Source: Mucilaginibacter rubeus (GTDB lineage: Bacteria; Bacteroidota; Bacteroidia; Sphingobacteriales; Sphingobacteriaceae). From it: a stretch of DNA of 64,000 bases. Both the position numbers and the translations under genes were made by a program. How positions within the stretch are numbered: position 1 is the stretch's first letter; every line of letters starts with the position of its first letter. Positions 38,125-47,843 of this stretch are shown here, in pieces. The stretch is from contig NZ_BMKD01000010.1 in assembly GCF_014643835.1 (NCBI RefSeq), forward strand, positions 1-64,000, in the 5' to 3' direction. The notes beneath the pieces are model-generated. The model made no database searches. It saw only the letters and a program-made list of their open reading frames with translations, and was not told the DNA's origin.

Positions 38125-39157
38125 AGTGTGTAAGTAATGTACTGCCTACGCCTGTAAGCACAATGTTGGCAATAGCCAATGGTATTAATATTTTCCAGCC
38201 AAGGTCCATCAACTGATCATAACGGAAACGCGGGATTGTCCACCGTACCCACATGAAGAAGAAGATAGAGAAGAAGATCTTACCAAATAATACAACAACA
38301 CCAATAATAGGCGCTATAGTAGGGCCGGCATGAGCGGCAACCCAATCCATACCTGGATAGTTATAACCACCCCAATATAAAGTAGCCATTACCGCCGATG
38401 ATATGAACATGTTGATATACTCAGCAAACAGGTAAAAACCTAATTTCATTGATGAGTATTCGGTATGATAACCACCTACAAGCTCGGTTTCGCACTCAGG
38501 TAAATCGAATGGTGAGCGGTTGGTTTCGGCAAAAGCACAAACCAGGAAAAGGATAAAACCAAGTGGTTGTCTCCAAACGTTCCAGGCAAAACCATGTTGT
38601 TGTTCGGCAATTTCTTTAAGGCTTAATGTACCGGTAAGCATCAGCAACGCTATGATGGATAAACCCATTGAAATTTCATAGCTGATATTTTGAGATGCAG
38701 CGCGGATGGCACCTAATAACGAATATTTATTGTTTGATGCCCAGCCACCAATCATGATGCCATAAACACCTAATGATACTACGCCAAAAATGTAAAGTAC
38801 ACCTACGTTGATATCGGTAACCTGTAAATCAAAAGTACGACCGCCAATTTGAATAGCTGATCCCCATGGAATAACAGCCGAACCAATACAAGCAGTTAAA
38901 ATAGCCAGCGAAGGGCCAACAATGAACAGAAAACCAGTTGCATTGGTAGGGATGATCTCTTCTTTCAAAAACATCTTACCGCCATCGGCAAGGGGCTGTA
39001 AAATACCCCATGGACCTGCACGGTTAGGGCCTATCCTGTCCTGGAAAAATGCAGCAACTTTACGTTCGGCATAGGTTGAATACATAGCCACAACCAGGCT
39101 GATAGCGAAAATCACAACGATCAGTACGATCCTGAATATTAAATCGGTAGTTTCCAT
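38114..39157 (-). CDS. nuoH: NADH-quinone oxidoreductase subunit H
   Basis: NuoH forms the quinone-binding heel of the membrane arm. The 347-residue protein has eight or so helices and the conserved loops AERKVAAFFQDRIGPNRAGP, FAETNRSPFDLPECETELVG and GYHTEYSSMKLGFYLFAEY, whose acidic residues link quinone reduction to proton movement. Its start overlaps the nuoG stop by one base. Confidence 0.97.
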   Translation of the reverse strand: METTDLIFRIVLIVVIFAISLVVAMYSTYAERKVAAFFQDRIGPNRAGPWGILQPLADGGKMFLKEEIIPTNATGFLFIVGPSLAILTACIGSAVIPWGSAIQIGGRTFDLQVTDINVGVLYIFGVVSLGVYGIMIGGWASNNKYSLLGAIRAASQNISYEISMGLSIIALLMLTGTLSLKEIAEQQHGFAWNVWRQPLGFILFLVCAFAETNRSPFDLPECETELVGGYHTEYSSMKLGFYLFAEYINMFISSAVMATLYWGGYNYPGMDWVAAHAGPTIAPIIGVVVLFGKIFFSIFFFMWVRWTIPRFRYDQLMDLGWKILIPLAIANIVLTGVGSTLLTHFGY

Positions 39158-40152
39158 TATAAGCGGGTCTCCCTTTCAAATTGTTCTTTATTAGCTTCCA
39201 TCAGTACCGGGTTGGTTTTAACAACCGGCAGCGGTGTAAACTCGTAATGGTTAGCGCTGATCACAGAGTGGTGAGATACTTTACGTGGGCCTTCAATAAC
39301 CCAATCGGCAGTTTTCTTTTTATCGAATCGGCAGGTATTGCAGATAAACTCTTCAACCTCACCATAAACGTCCTTACGACCGGTTACCCTGATCACATCT
39401 TCGCCTTTGTACCAAAGCGTTACTTTACCGCAGCATTTATCGCAATCGCGGTGTGCTTCAACAGGCTTGGTAAACCAAACACGGTTTTTAAAGCGGAAAG
39501 TTTTATCAGTTAAAGCACCTACCGGACATACGTCAATCATGTTACCCGAAAAATCGTTATCAACAGCCTTGCTGATGTAAGTGGAAATTTCAGAATGATC
39601 GCCCCTGTTCAGGATGCCATGTAAACGGGTATTGGTGATCTGATCGGCAGTAAACACACAACGGTAGCAAAGGATGCAACGGGTCATGTGCAGCTGAATT
39701 TTGTCACCTATGTCTATCTTTTCAAATGTACGGCGGTCAAATTCATAGCGCGTTTTAGCTGCTCCATGCTCAAAGCCCAGATCCTGCAAGTGGCATTCGC
39801 CGGCCTGGTCGCAAACAGGGCAATCAAGCGGGTGATTGATCAGCAGCATTTCTACCACGCCTTTACGGGCTTCAATAACCTCCGGCGAAGTAATATTTTG
39901 TACCTCCATCCCATCCATAACACCGGTACGGCATGAAGCCACCAGTTTAGGCATAGGGCGCGGATCTTTTTCTGATCCTTTGGTAACCTTAACCAAACAG
40001 GTACGGCATTTACCGCCGCTACCCTGTAGCTTAGAGTAATAGCACATTGCAGGCGGAACAATATCACCTCCTATTTGCCTTGCGGCGTTCAGGATGCTTG
40101 TTCCGGGTTCTACATCAACGGTTATTCCGTCTATTGTTACTTTCATTGACAT
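39157..40152 (-). CDS. nuoG: NADH-quinone oxidoreductase subunit G, short form
   Basis: This 331-residue subunit carries only the N-terminal iron-sulphur part of NuoG. Cluster N1b is bound by CYYSKLQGSGGKCRTC plus a later Cys, N5 by H-P-L-D-CPVCDQAGEC, and N4 by CILCYRC and CPVGAL. The large molybdopterin-oxidoreductase-like domain of E. coli NuoG (about 900 residues in all) is missing. The reading frame is intact and followed at once by nuoH, so this is the short form and not a broken gene. Starts at 40,152 and 40,146 (MSMKV) are equally possible. Confidence 0.92.
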   Translation of the reverse strand: MSMKVTIDGITVDVEPGTSILNAARQIGGDIVPPAMCYYSKLQGSGGKCRTCLVKVTKGSEKDPRPMPKLVASCRTGVMDGMEVQNITSPEVIEARKGVVEMLLINHPLDCPVCDQAGECHLQDLGFEHGAAKTRYEFDRRTFEKIDIGDKIQLHMTRCILCYRCVFTADQITNTRLHGILNRGDHSEISTYISKAVDNDFSGNMIDVCPVGALTDKTFRFKNRVWFTKPVEAHRDCDKCCGKVTLWYKGEDVIRVTGRKDVYGEVEEFICNTCRFDKKKTADWVIEGPRKVSHHSVISANHYEFTPLPVVKTNPVLMEANKEQFERETRL

Positions 40153-40176
40153 TTAATAATAACGTCGTTTATAAAT

Positions 40177-40261
40177 CACCCCACCCAACCCTCCCCTTTG
40201 GGGAGGGCTTAATAGGGTTTCATTCTTTTTTAAGTCTCCCCATCGGGGAGATTTAGAGGGG
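40177..40261. repeat. Interspersed repeat, CCCTCCCC/GGGGAG type (copy 2), inside nuo operon
   Basis: CACCCCACCCAACCCTCCCC with TTTGGGGAGGG forms one hairpin. AAGTCTCCCCATCGGGGAG then ATTTAGAGGGG forms the second end. The text and order match the repeat at 11,858-11,977, with a shorter centre. It fills the nuoG-nuoF gap and touches the nuoF stop codon. Confidence 0.75.
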
Positions 40262-41620
40262 TTACGCAGTCTCTACAACCTTCAGCGGATCAGCATAATG
40301 CGCTAAACCATAGTTTGTTGAAGTTGCTTCGCTCGCATTAGTTACGTGCCATTCAAACTCATCCCTGAAATGGCGAATAGCACTGGCCACAGGCCATGCT
40401 GCCGCGTCACCCAGCGGACAAATGGTATTTCCTTCTATTTTTTTAGATACATCTACCAGCAGGTCCATGTCGCTCATTTTGCCATGACCATACTCGAGGC
40501 GATGTAATACTTTTTCCATCCAGCCGGTACCTTCACGGCAAGGCGAACATTGTCCGCAGCTTTCGTGATGATAAAAACGGGCAAAGTTCCAGGTATTACG
40601 TACAATACAGGCATCCTCATCATAAGCGATGAAACCACCCGAACCCAACATAGTACCACTTACGAAGCCACCATCTGACAATGACTCATAGCTCATCAAA
40701 CGGGCTTCGTTATTGATAGTTTTCAGGATCAGGTTAGCCGGTAAAATCGGCACTGATGAACCACCTGCAACAACTGCTTTCAAGCGTTTGCCGTTGGCGA
40801 TACCACCGCAATACTCATCAGAATAAATAAATTCTTCAACAGGTACACCGAGTTCAATTTCATAAACCCCTGGTTTTTTCAGGTTACCACCTGCAGAGAT
40901 CAATTTGGTACCTGTACTACGACCGATACCTATTTTAGCATATTCGTCGCCTCCTTCGTTAATGATAGGTACAACTGCCGCTATAGATTCAACGTTGTTT
41001 ACCACTGTAGGGCAACCGTATAGACCTGCAATAGCCGGGAACGGAGGTTTGATGCGCGGGTTACCACGTTTACCTTCCAATGATTCCAATAAAGCGGTTT
41101 CTTCACCGCAGATATAAGCGCCACCGCCTGGCTGAACGTAAAGCTCAAGATCGTAACCGGTACCTAAGATGTTTTTTCCTAAGAAACCTTTTGCTTTTGC
41201 TTCAGCGATAGCTCTTTCCAGGATCCTTACCTGCGGCATCATTTCGCCGCGCAGGTAGATGTATGATGTATTAGCACCAAGCGCAAAACTTGATACAATC
41301 ATGCCCTCAATCAGCAAGTGAGGGATATAAGTCATCAGGTAGCGGTCTTTAAAAGTACCAGGTTCCGATTCGTCACCATTACAAACCAGGTAACGCGCAA
41401 CGCCTTCGGGCTTAGCCAAAAAGCTCCATTTCATACCGGTAGGGAAACCCGCACCGCCACGACCGCGTAAGCCCGATTTTTTAACCTCTTCAACAATCGC
41501 CTCAGGCGACATGGTTTTCAATGCTTTCTCCACAGAAGCATAGCCACCTTTTGAACGGTAAACATCAAATGTGTTGATGCCGGGTACGTTTATATGTTCT
41601 AAAAGTAATTTCCGTCCCAT
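40262..41620 (-). CDS. nuoF: NADH-quinone oxidoreductase subunit F (NADH/FMN, N3)
   Basis: NuoF binds NADH and FMN and holds cluster N3. The 452-residue protein shows the nucleotide-binding [16 protein letters not shown], the FMN-region [20 protein letters not shown] and the cluster motif [11 protein letters not shown], with a fourth Cys in NTICPLGD. Length is normal. The start lies three bases beyond the nuoE stop. A repeat element separates it from nuoG. Confidence 0.97.
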   Translation of the reverse strand: MGRKLLLEHINVPGINTFDVYRSKGGYASVEKALKTMSPEAIVEEVKKSGLRGRGGAGFPTGMKWSFLAKPEGVARYLVCNGDESEPGTFKDRYLMTYIPHLLIEGMIVSSFALGANTSYIYLRGEMMPQVRILERAIAEAKAKGFLGKNILGTGYDLELYVQPGGGAYICGEETALLESLEGKRGNPRIKPPFPAIAGLYGCPTVVNNVESIAAVVPIINEGGDEYAKIGIGRSTGTKLISAGGNLKKPGVYEIELGVPVEEFIYSDEYCGGIANGKRLKAVVAGGSSVPILPANLILKTINNEARLMSYESLSDGGFVSGTMLGSGGFIAYDEDACIVRNTWNFARFYHHESCGQCSPCREGTGWMEKVLHRLEYGHGKMSDMDLLVDVSKKIEGNTICPLGDAAAWPVASAIRHFRDEFEWHVTNASEATSTNYGLAHYADPLKVVETA

Positions 41621-41623
41621 AAC

Positions 41624-42148
41624 TTAATTCTTAGCTTTCGCTTTTAAATCACTGATCAATTTATCTACCGACTCGTTGGTCAGGTTTTCATAAAAAGTAT
41701 ATTCAGGGCCAATTTGCAATACGGGGCCAAAACCACAGGCGGCAAGGCACTCTACCCCTCTCCAGCTGAATAAGCCGTCGGGAGTAACTTCACCTTCTTT
41801 TACACCAAGGGTTTCCTCTATATGATCCATGATCTTTTCGGCACCTACCAGGCAGCAACCGCTTGTGCGGCAAACTTCCAGCACGTACTTGCCTTGTGGG
41901 CGTAAAAAGTACATGGTATAAAATGTAGCAACCTCGTATACCTCAATAGGCAGGATGCTTAAATATTCGGCAACCTTATCCATCGCGGGCGCGCTAACCC
42001 AGCCAAATTCGGCCTGTACCAGGTGAAGGATCGGCAGTAAGCCCGATTTTTGCTTCCCCTGCGGATAACGGCTAACTATTTCATCAAATTTGCTGATCAG
42101 TGCCGGCGAAAATTCAACCGGTTCCTGAGCTTCGTCAACTCTAAGCAT
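41624..42148 (-). CDS. nuoE: NADH-quinone oxidoreductase subunit E (2Fe-2S N1a)
   Basis: This 174-residue thioredoxin-fold subunit holds cluster N1a. Ligands are in VCRTSGC (CxxxxC) and VECLAACG (CxxxC). The N-terminal helical part (FDEIVSRYPQGKQKSGLLPI) is standard. Its start overlaps nuoD by eight bases and its stop is three bases from nuoF, showing tight coupling of the NADH module. Confidence 0.96.
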   Translation of the reverse strand: MLRVDEAQEPVEFSPALISKFDEIVSRYPQGKQKSGLLPILHLVQAEFGWVSAPAMDKVAEYLSILPIEVYEVATFYTMYFLRPQGKYVLEVCRTSGCCLVGAEKIMDHIEETLGVKEGEVTPDGLFSWRGVECLAACGFGPVLQIGPEYTFYENLTNESVDKLISDLKAKAKN

Positions 42149-43352
42149 CTAACTCTCCGGCTATAACGTTTAAACTACTCATGTTAATAATAGCATCTGA
42201 TAATAACATACCGCGGCTCATTGGCGCATACATCTGGTAATTGATGAAGCTTGGCCTGCGGAAATGCAAACGGTACGGTGAACGGCCACCATCATTAACC
42301 AGGTAAAATCCCAGCTCGCCGTTAGCTCCCTCAACCGAATGATAAACTTCAGTTTTGGGGGTTGGAATTTCGCCCATCACAATTTTAAAGTGATAGATCA
42401 AAGCTTCCATGTTATTATATACTTCCTCTTTTGGAGGCAGGTAAAATTCAGGTACATCAGCGTGGAAAATATCGCTTGGTTCTTTATCAAGTTTGGCTAA
42501 AGCCTGTTCAATGATCCTTAAGCTTTGCCACATTTCTTCGTTGCGAACCAAAAAACGGCTGTAAACATCACCATTGTCGCCTACCGGAACTTCAAATTCA
42601 AAGTCTTCGTACGATGAATATGGGTTCATAGCCCTTACGTCGTAATCAACACCGGCAGCACGTAAAAGCGGCCCGGTCCAGCTGTAGCTCAAAGCAGTTT
42701 CCGCGCTAACAGCAGCTACGTCCCTGGTACGGTCAACAAAGATCCTGTTACGGTTAAACAGGCTTTCAAACTCTTTAAGGGTTTTAGGGAAGTTCTTTAA
42801 AAATGCGCGCAGCTTATCGAACGCACGGCTGTTGAAGTTACGCTCAAAACCACCGATACGGCCAATATTTGTTGTAAGGCGCGATCCGCAAACTTCTTCA
42901 TATATTTCATAAATAGCCTCACGGTGCTCCATCATGTACAGGAAGCCTGTAAACGCGCCGGTATCCACACCCAATACACCGTTACAAATGATATGATCGG
43001 CTATACGGGCAAGCTCCATCACAATTACGCGCAGGTAATCAACGCGCTTTGGAGTTTGGATATTTAACAACTTTTCAACTGTCATATGCCAGCCCATGTT
43101 ATTGATAGGCGATGAGCAATAGTTTAAACGGTCGGTAAGCGGGGTTATCTGGTAAAAAGGCCTGTGCTCGGCAATTTTTTCAAATGCGCGGTGTATATAA
43201 CCAATGGTTGATACACCGCTAACGATGCGTTCGCCATCAAGCTGGAGCACATTTTGAAACACCCCGTGGGTAGCAGGGTGAGTTGGCCCCAGGTTAAGGG
43301 TTGATAGCTCGCTTTGCGGATCGTTATCTGTATATACAGGATGATTTTGCAT
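42141..43352 (-). CDS. nuoD: NADH-quinone oxidoreductase subunit D
   Basis: NuoD is the 49-kDa-type subunit that, with NuoB, forms the quinone site near cluster N2. The 403-residue protein has NLGPTHPATHGV with the key His, GYIHRAFEK, and the C-terminal RLHFRRPSFINYQ. It is separate from nuoC, unlike the fused nuoCD of enterobacteria. A 138-base spacer precedes it. Confidence 0.96.
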   Translation of the reverse strand: MQNHPVYTDNDPQSELSTLNLGPTHPATHGVFQNVLQLDGERIVSGVSTIGYIHRAFEKIAEHRPFYQITPLTDRLNYCSSPINNMGWHMTVEKLLNIQTPKRVDYLRVIVMELARIADHIICNGVLGVDTGAFTGFLYMMEHREAIYEIYEEVCGSRLTTNIGRIGGFERNFNSRAFDKLRAFLKNFPKTLKEFESLFNRNRIFVDRTRDVAAVSAETALSYSWTGPLLRAAGVDYDVRAMNPYSSYEDFEFEVPVGDNGDVYSRFLVRNEEMWQSLRIIEQALAKLDKEPSDIFHADVPEFYLPPKEEVYNNMEALIYHFKIVMGEIPTPKTEVYHSVEGANGELGFYLVNDGGRSPYRLHFRRPSFINYQMYAPMSRGMLLSDAIINMSSLNVIAGELDA

Positions 43353-43490
43353 CAGTATTATTAATTAGAGTCAGGAATCTTTAGAGTCAAGAATCAAGAA
43401 ATAAAGAGTCAAGACGGGAAACTTCCTCCCCCTTTCTTACTTTCCTATTTCTTGTTTCTTATGTCTCAATTTCTTGTTTCCATCTATGTA
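43353..43490. other. Purine-rich/pyrimidine-rich spacer between nuoC and nuoD
   Basis: No gene is seen. The left half holds GAGTCAAGAATCAAGAAATAA-type words. The right half holds CTATTTCTTGTTTCTTATGTCTC, the rough complement of it, so the spacer can fold on itself as a long imperfect hairpin. The text is akin to the purine-rich spacer at 9,261-9,385. Confidence 0.45.
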
Positions 43491-43994
43491 TTATCTTCCA
43501 AAATAGAAATCCTTCTTGTCAACACGGTTAGGATCTTCCAGCGGAAACTCCTTACGCATTGGAAAAGCGGTCATATCATCTACGTTCAAAATCCTGCGCA
43601 AATCCGGGTGACCGTCAAATAGCACCCCGAAAAGGTCATAAGTTTCGCGTTCCATCCAGTTTGCACCATCCCAAAGCGCCGTAGCAGTTGGGATATGCAC
43701 ATCAGCATCAGCCAAAAATACCTTGATCCTGATACGGGTATTAGTAGTGAGGCTATGCAGGTGATAAATAACGCCTATCGGCTTTTCCTGTTCAGGGTAA
43801 TGAATACCTGTAATATCTGTCAGGAAAATGAATTTAAGGGCCGGATCCGTTTTCAGGAAAGTAAGCAGATCGATGATTGTTTCACGGCCAGTTTCAACGG
43901 TAAGCAGTTCATACGGCTCACCAACAACCGTTACTGAAGTATCAAATTTATCGGCTATAGCTTTAATAAGCTCTTCGTTAGGTATCTTAGCCAT
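43491..43994 (-). CDS. nuoC: NADH-quinone oxidoreductase subunit C
   Basis: This 167-residue 30-kDa-type subunit sits in the connecting arm. Motifs are FLTDITGIHYPE and the signature ERETYDLFGVLFDGHPDLRR, then FPLEDPNRVDKKDFYFGR at the end. It is unfused to nuoD. Its start overlaps the nuoB stop by one base. Confidence 0.96.
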   Translation of the reverse strand: MAKIPNEELIKAIADKFDTSVTVVGEPYELLTVETGRETIIDLLTFLKTDPALKFIFLTDITGIHYPEQEKPIGVIYHLHSLTTNTRIRIKVFLADADVHIPTATALWDGANWMERETYDLFGVLFDGHPDLRRILNVDDMTAFPMRKEFPLEDPNRVDKKDFYFGR

Positions 43995-44536
43995 TATTGA
44001 ATTCCGTATTTAGCTAATAACTCCTGGTATTTAGGCTCGCTCCTGCGGCGCAGGGATTCCGTTTTTACCAGCTCCTGAATATTCATAAAACCATCTATAA
44101 TAGCCTCTGGCCTCGGCGGGCAACCAGGTACGTAAACGTCAACCGGGATAACCTCGTCAATACCTTGCAAAACGGAGTAAGTATCAAATATACCACCGCT
44201 TGAAGCGCAGGCGCCAACAGCCATTACCCAACGTGGCTCGGCCATTTGCAGGTATACCTGGCGCAGTACAGGAGCCATTTTCTTGGCTATAGTACCCATA
44301 ACCATTAATAAATCGGCCTGGCGGGGTGAAAAGCTTAAACGCTCGGCACCAAAACGCGAAAGATCATAATGAGATGCCATGGTGGCCATAAACTCAATAC
44401 CGCAACATGAAGTGGCAAACGGCAAAGGCCATAATGAATTTGAGCGTGCTATGCCTATTACTTTATCAAGCGAGGTAGCAAAAAACCCGGCGCCTTCAAC
44501 TCCGGCAGGGGCATCAACTAATTGAATATCACTCAT
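43994..44536 (-). CDS. nuoB: NADH-quinone oxidoreductase subunit B (N2)
   Basis: NuoB holds the terminal cluster N2. The 180-residue protein shows the tandem-cysteine motif ATSCCGIEF, then [19 protein letters not shown] and [12 protein letters not shown], which together bind the 4Fe-4S cluster. It is the second gene of the operon. A 123-base gap separates it from nuoA. Confidence 0.97.
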   Translation of the reverse strand: MSDIQLVDAPAGVEGAGFFATSLDKVIGIARSNSLWPLPFATSCCGIEFMATMASHYDLSRFGAERLSFSPRQADLLMVMGTIAKKMAPVLRQVYLQMAEPRWVMAVGACASSGGIFDTYSVLQGIDEVIPVDVYVPGCPPRPEAIIDGFMNIQELVKTESLRRRSEPKYQELLAKYGIQ

Positions 44537-44659
44537 TGAACTAAATTGATAGAAAAACCATCACCACTAAATGTGGATAATAGCAGCAAATTTACAATAA
44601 TAACGATGTAAAAAGTACACTACGGGTATAGAGGGGGTATATTTAGAATCAATCTAAAC

Positions 44660-45031
44660 TTAATCCCAGTCTAAAGCTCCCTTTTTTATTACGTAGATAA
44701 AACCCAGCAGAAGTGTCGCCATGAAAATAAACATTTCAATAAGACCTGTAGTACCTAAAGCCTTGAAATTTACCGCCCAGGGGTACATAAAAATAACCTC
44801 CACATCAAACAGCACAAACAAAATGGCTACCAGGAAATATTTAATGGAGATTGGAGTACGGGCATTACCCACCACCTCAATACCCGACTCAAAAGGGGTC
44901 AGCTTATCTTTTGTTTTTCTTTTGGGCCCTATTTTATGCGTTACAAACATTGTTGTTACTACAAACCCTAAAGCAACCACCATTTGAAATATGATGGGTA
45001 AATAATTAACCGGTAAACTTTGTGCTTCCAT
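44660..45031 (-). CDS. nuoA: NADH-quinone oxidoreductase subunit A
   Basis: This 123-residue three-helix subunit is the first gene of the nuo operon. The conserved loop TPFESGIEVVGNARTPISIKY and the helix FDVEVIFMYPWAV, which carries the buried acidic residues, are both present. All 14 nuo genes follow in the order A to N, so a full proton-pumping complex I can be assembled. Confidence 0.96.
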   Translation of the reverse strand: MEAQSLPVNYLPIIFQMVVALGFVVTTMFVTHKIGPKRKTKDKLTPFESGIEVVGNARTPISIKYFLVAILFVLFDVEVIFMYPWAVNFKALGTTGLIEMFIFMATLLLGFIYVIKKGALDWD

Positions 45032-45161
45032 GCTGCAAATATACTAATGCCTTAATAATAAAAAAGTGTGATTTATAAGGTTGTTAATCATTTCTGCAAT
45101 TCGTTATTAATATTGATTACAAATCGCCGTCATTAATCAATTTCTCAAACCGGAATAAAAA

Positions 45162-45186
45162 AAGGGCCTCTTTTTAGGAGACCCTT
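45162..45186 (-). terminator. Terminator of the exbB-tonB-TPR operon
   Basis: On the minus strand AAGGGTCTCC and GAGGCCCTT pair with one mismatch around an A-rich loop and are followed by a long T-run. It starts 22 bases past the stop of the TPR gene and lies upstream of nuoA, isolating the two operons. Confidence 0.8.
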
Positions 45187-45207
45187 CATATCTGTTAATT
45201 TATAATG

Positions 45208-46905
45208 TTATTTGCCTTTTCCAGCGCCACCTTTGTGTTGAAAGTAAGCTGCGGCACTTTTGTTAGCAGGATCCAGCTCGCGCGCTTTAGCAAAGTTTTC
45301 GGATGCTTTAGCGTCGTCTTTCTCTTTATACTGGTAAATAGTACCCAGATAAGCATAGGCTTCCGCTAAACTTTTCTTGGTTTTTTCGTCAGGGGCGCCC
45401 TTTGCGTTAACTACTTCGATATACTTTTCGTAGTATGGCTTCGCGTATCCTGAAATGTTATTACGGTCTTTTTCTTTTAGGTCGTTAACACGTGCACGAT
45501 ATAAAAATGCATCCGGAAACGGACTGGTAGCTGTTTTGGCAATTACATAGCTAAATGCACTGTCGGCACGTGTAAGCAGTGAATCGTTAGGAGCTTTTGT
45601 ATCGTACCCATAATAATAGCTGATACCTTCGTAAAAATAGTCGGTTAACTTAACGCTGTGACCACCTTTAAGAGTAACTTCCCTGTAAGCATCACCAGCT
45701 TGAGCATATTTCTTTTGGCGGAAATATGATTTAGCTATCTCAGCATACACATCAGTTTGGGTGCTATCAAGTGTTAAAGCTTTCTTAAGAGTAAGTATAC
45801 CTACCGAATCCTGGTTAAGGGCAACCTGCAAACGGCCCTGGTATAAATAATCGCGAGGGATGATACGTTTCGGATCAGCTTTCTGGAACCAGGTATTGAT
45901 GGCGGTTAAACCGTTTTGGTAATCCTTATTTTCGTAAGCGGCATATGCCAGATAACGATAAACCCTTGCATTAGTGCTTGCTGATTTTGACAGATCAGTA
46001 GCCACCTGCTGTAAAGTTTTATAATCACCTGCAAGGATCAGGAAGTCGGCATAACGCATTTGAGATTCTACCGACTGATCAGTTAAGCTCAGGTATTGTT
46101 TGTAATGATCAACAGCTTCTTTAATTTTAGCTGATGCCATTTTGGGGTCAGTTAATGACCAGCGCAGGTCGGTTTCAGCCCACTCGCGGTAAGCAGGGCC
46201 ATAGTTGGCGTTGATAGCCAATGCGTCTTTAAATTGCTGCTCAGAGCCATCAAAGTTATTAGCAAATTTATACAATACACCGGTTGCAACCTTAGCAGCC
46301 GGGTTTTTAGGATCAAGCGTAGAAGCGTCAGAATAGTTTGAGTACGCTTCGTTACTTTTTAACACAGAGCGGTAAGCATCACCTAAAGCGATAAGCAAAT
46401 CAACATCTTTCGCATTAATAGCTTTTCCTTTAGTCAGTACTGCAATAGCAGCATCTGCATCAGCGGGCGCAACTTTTTTATCGGTTGTAGTAGGCAGCAA
46501 ATATGATAAACCTACATACGTGTAAGGTTTTGCGTCCTTACCTGCCAAAGCTACAGCCTGATTAAAGTTGGTTGTTGCTCCGGAATTATCCTTATCCAAA
46601 CGGGCAACAGCACCTAAACCGGCATAATTTAATGCTGATTTTGGATTTGCAGCAATACCTTTATTGAAAACGACTTTCGCCGAATCAGCATAGTCCTGTT
46701 TAATGTACACCCAACCCAGATAAAAGAAATTCTCATCTTTGGTTGGCTGAGTAGTAGTAAGCGTTTTGAGCATCGACTCTGCTTTCTGATATTGTTCGGC
46801 GTCAATAGCTTTTTTGGCGTCGGCAAGACTTTGCGCAAAAACTGATGATGAACCTAAAAATACCAGTCCTAATGAAGCCTTAGCTATTTTACTGATCATT
46901 TTCAT
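45208..46905 (-). CDS. Exported TPR-repeat protein of the TonB operon
   Basis: This 565-residue protein has a signal peptide (MKMISKIAKASLGLVFLGSSSVFAQ) and a body of tetratricopeptide repeats, for example AKKAIDAEQYQKAESMLKTL, NFFYLGWVYIKQDYADSAK and AIAVLTKGKAINAKD. The C-terminus is GGAGKGK. It is probably periplasmic and could scaffold protein-protein contacts. It is the last gene of the conserved run exbB, exbD, exbD, tonB, small membrane protein, PstS-like, TPR. The job in TonB energisation is inferred from that linkage. Confidence 0.88.
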   Translation of the reverse strand: MKMISKIAKASLGLVFLGSSSVFAQSLADAKKAIDAEQYQKAESMLKTLTTTQPTKDENFFYLGWVYIKQDYADSAKVVFNKGIAANPKSALNYAGLGAVARLDKDNSGATTNFNQAVALAGKDAKPYTYVGLSYLLPTTTDKKVAPADADAAIAVLTKGKAINAKDVDLLIALGDAYRSVLKSNEAYSNYSDASTLDPKNPAAKVATGVLYKFANNFDGSEQQFKDALAINANYGPAYREWAETDLRWSLTDPKMASAKIKEAVDHYKQYLSLTDQSVESQMRYADFLILAGDYKTLQQVATDLSKSASTNARVYRYLAYAAYENKDYQNGLTAINTWFQKADPKRIIPRDYLYQGRLQVALNQDSVGILTLKKALTLDSTQTDVYAEIAKSYFRQKKYAQAGDAYREVTLKGGHSVKLTDYFYEGISYYYGYDTKAPNDSLLTRADSAFSYVIAKTATSPFPDAFLYRARVNDLKEKDRNNISGYAKPYYEKYIEVVNAKGAPDEKTKKSLAEAYAYLGTIYQYKEKDDAKASENFAKARELDPANKSAAAYFQHKGGAGKGK

Positions 46906-46922
46906 CTTTATTTAGTTATAGT

Positions 46923-47843
46923 TTACTTTTTTAAAATTATCTCTCTCGGGGGAATTGAATCAGGCAGTAAACCCGATTTCAGTATTATCCGTTGCCCCAC
47001 ATCACTGGCCAGGAACGTAACAAATCCCGCTGCCAAACCATTCTTACTCGAGCAATTGATCAAATATAAACTCCTGCTCAAGGGATACTGTTTTAAGACA
47101 AGTGATTCTTGCGAAGGTTTAAAATATTCATTAGGATACTGTTTGTTTCCTTCATCTCTAACCCCTACAACTTTCACTTTTTCAACATAATCCGCATACT
47201 CTTTTTCCGGGTTATTAATCCAGCTAAAGCCTATAATGCCTAATGCGTCAGGATGTTCGCTTACATACTTAATAACTTCGATATTTGATTTAAGCGCGTA
47301 TATATTCTTTTGCTTAAACTCCTTATTACCAGAGAAGTCCTTCAAATACCTTACCAAACTTGAGTTCGGATTATCAAAAACTATAGTTTTATTTCCGTTC
47401 CCCTGGCCTTTAAGCTCCTTTTTTAATTGAGCGACAGTAATAGCGGTATCATTTGACGACTTATTAACTATTAATGTAATTGCATCAACCGCAAAAGGTA
47501 CTTCCTCAACACTCAACGTACGACGGGTTATTATATTACGCTCCGCGGTATCAAGCCTGCGCGATAACACCGCAAGCCTAACACTGTCGTTTAACAACAT
47601 ATTTACAGCCTGGTTTTCTGTTTTATAAATAAATACCGGGTCGGCGTTGGGGTACCGGCTTCTGTAAACATATTCTTCCTGTGCTACTATAGGCGAAAAA
47701 GATTCATCGGCTACGAAAGTTGCTCTTCCGGCGTTGAAGCTGTCGGTTGGTACGGATTTTACTTGTTTTTGCTTACAAGCCTGTAAACCGGCTATTAAAA
47801 CAATTAAAACCAATACATATACAACCTCTAATTTAATCTTCAT
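46923..47843 (-). CDS. PstS-like substrate-binding lipoprotein
   Basis: This 306-residue lipoprotein has its lipobox near GLQAC (Cys23). The body resembles phosphate-type periplasmic binding proteins: EEVPFAVDAITLIVNKS, VRYLKDFS, IIGFSWINNP and a C-terminal GFVTFLASDVGQRIILKSGL. No phosphate ABC transporter genes are nearby. Genes like this are regularly found beside tonB in Bacteroidota, so a role with the TonB system is more likely than phosphate uptake. Its start overlaps the small upstream gene by 11 bases. Confidence 0.85.
   Translation of the reverse strand: MKIKLEVVYVLVLIVLIAGLQACKQKQVKSVPTDSFNAGRATFVADESFSPIVAQEEYVYRSRYPNADPVFIYKTENQAVNMLLNDSVRLAVLSRRLDTAERNIITRRTLSVEEVPFAVDAITLIVNKSSNDTAITVAQLKKELKGQGNGNKTIVFDNPNSSLVRYLKDFSGNKEFKQKNIYALKSNIEVIKYVSEHPDALGIIGFSWINNPEKEYADYVEKVKVVGVRDEGNKQYPNEYFKPSQESLVLKQYPLSRSLYLINCSSKNGLAAGFVTFLASDVGQRIILKSGLLPDSIPPREIILKK

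Noticed and set aside
46923-47843. Phosphate uptake role for the PstS-like gene
   Set aside because: No pstCAB or phoU genes are near, and the gene lies inside the TonB energising operon.
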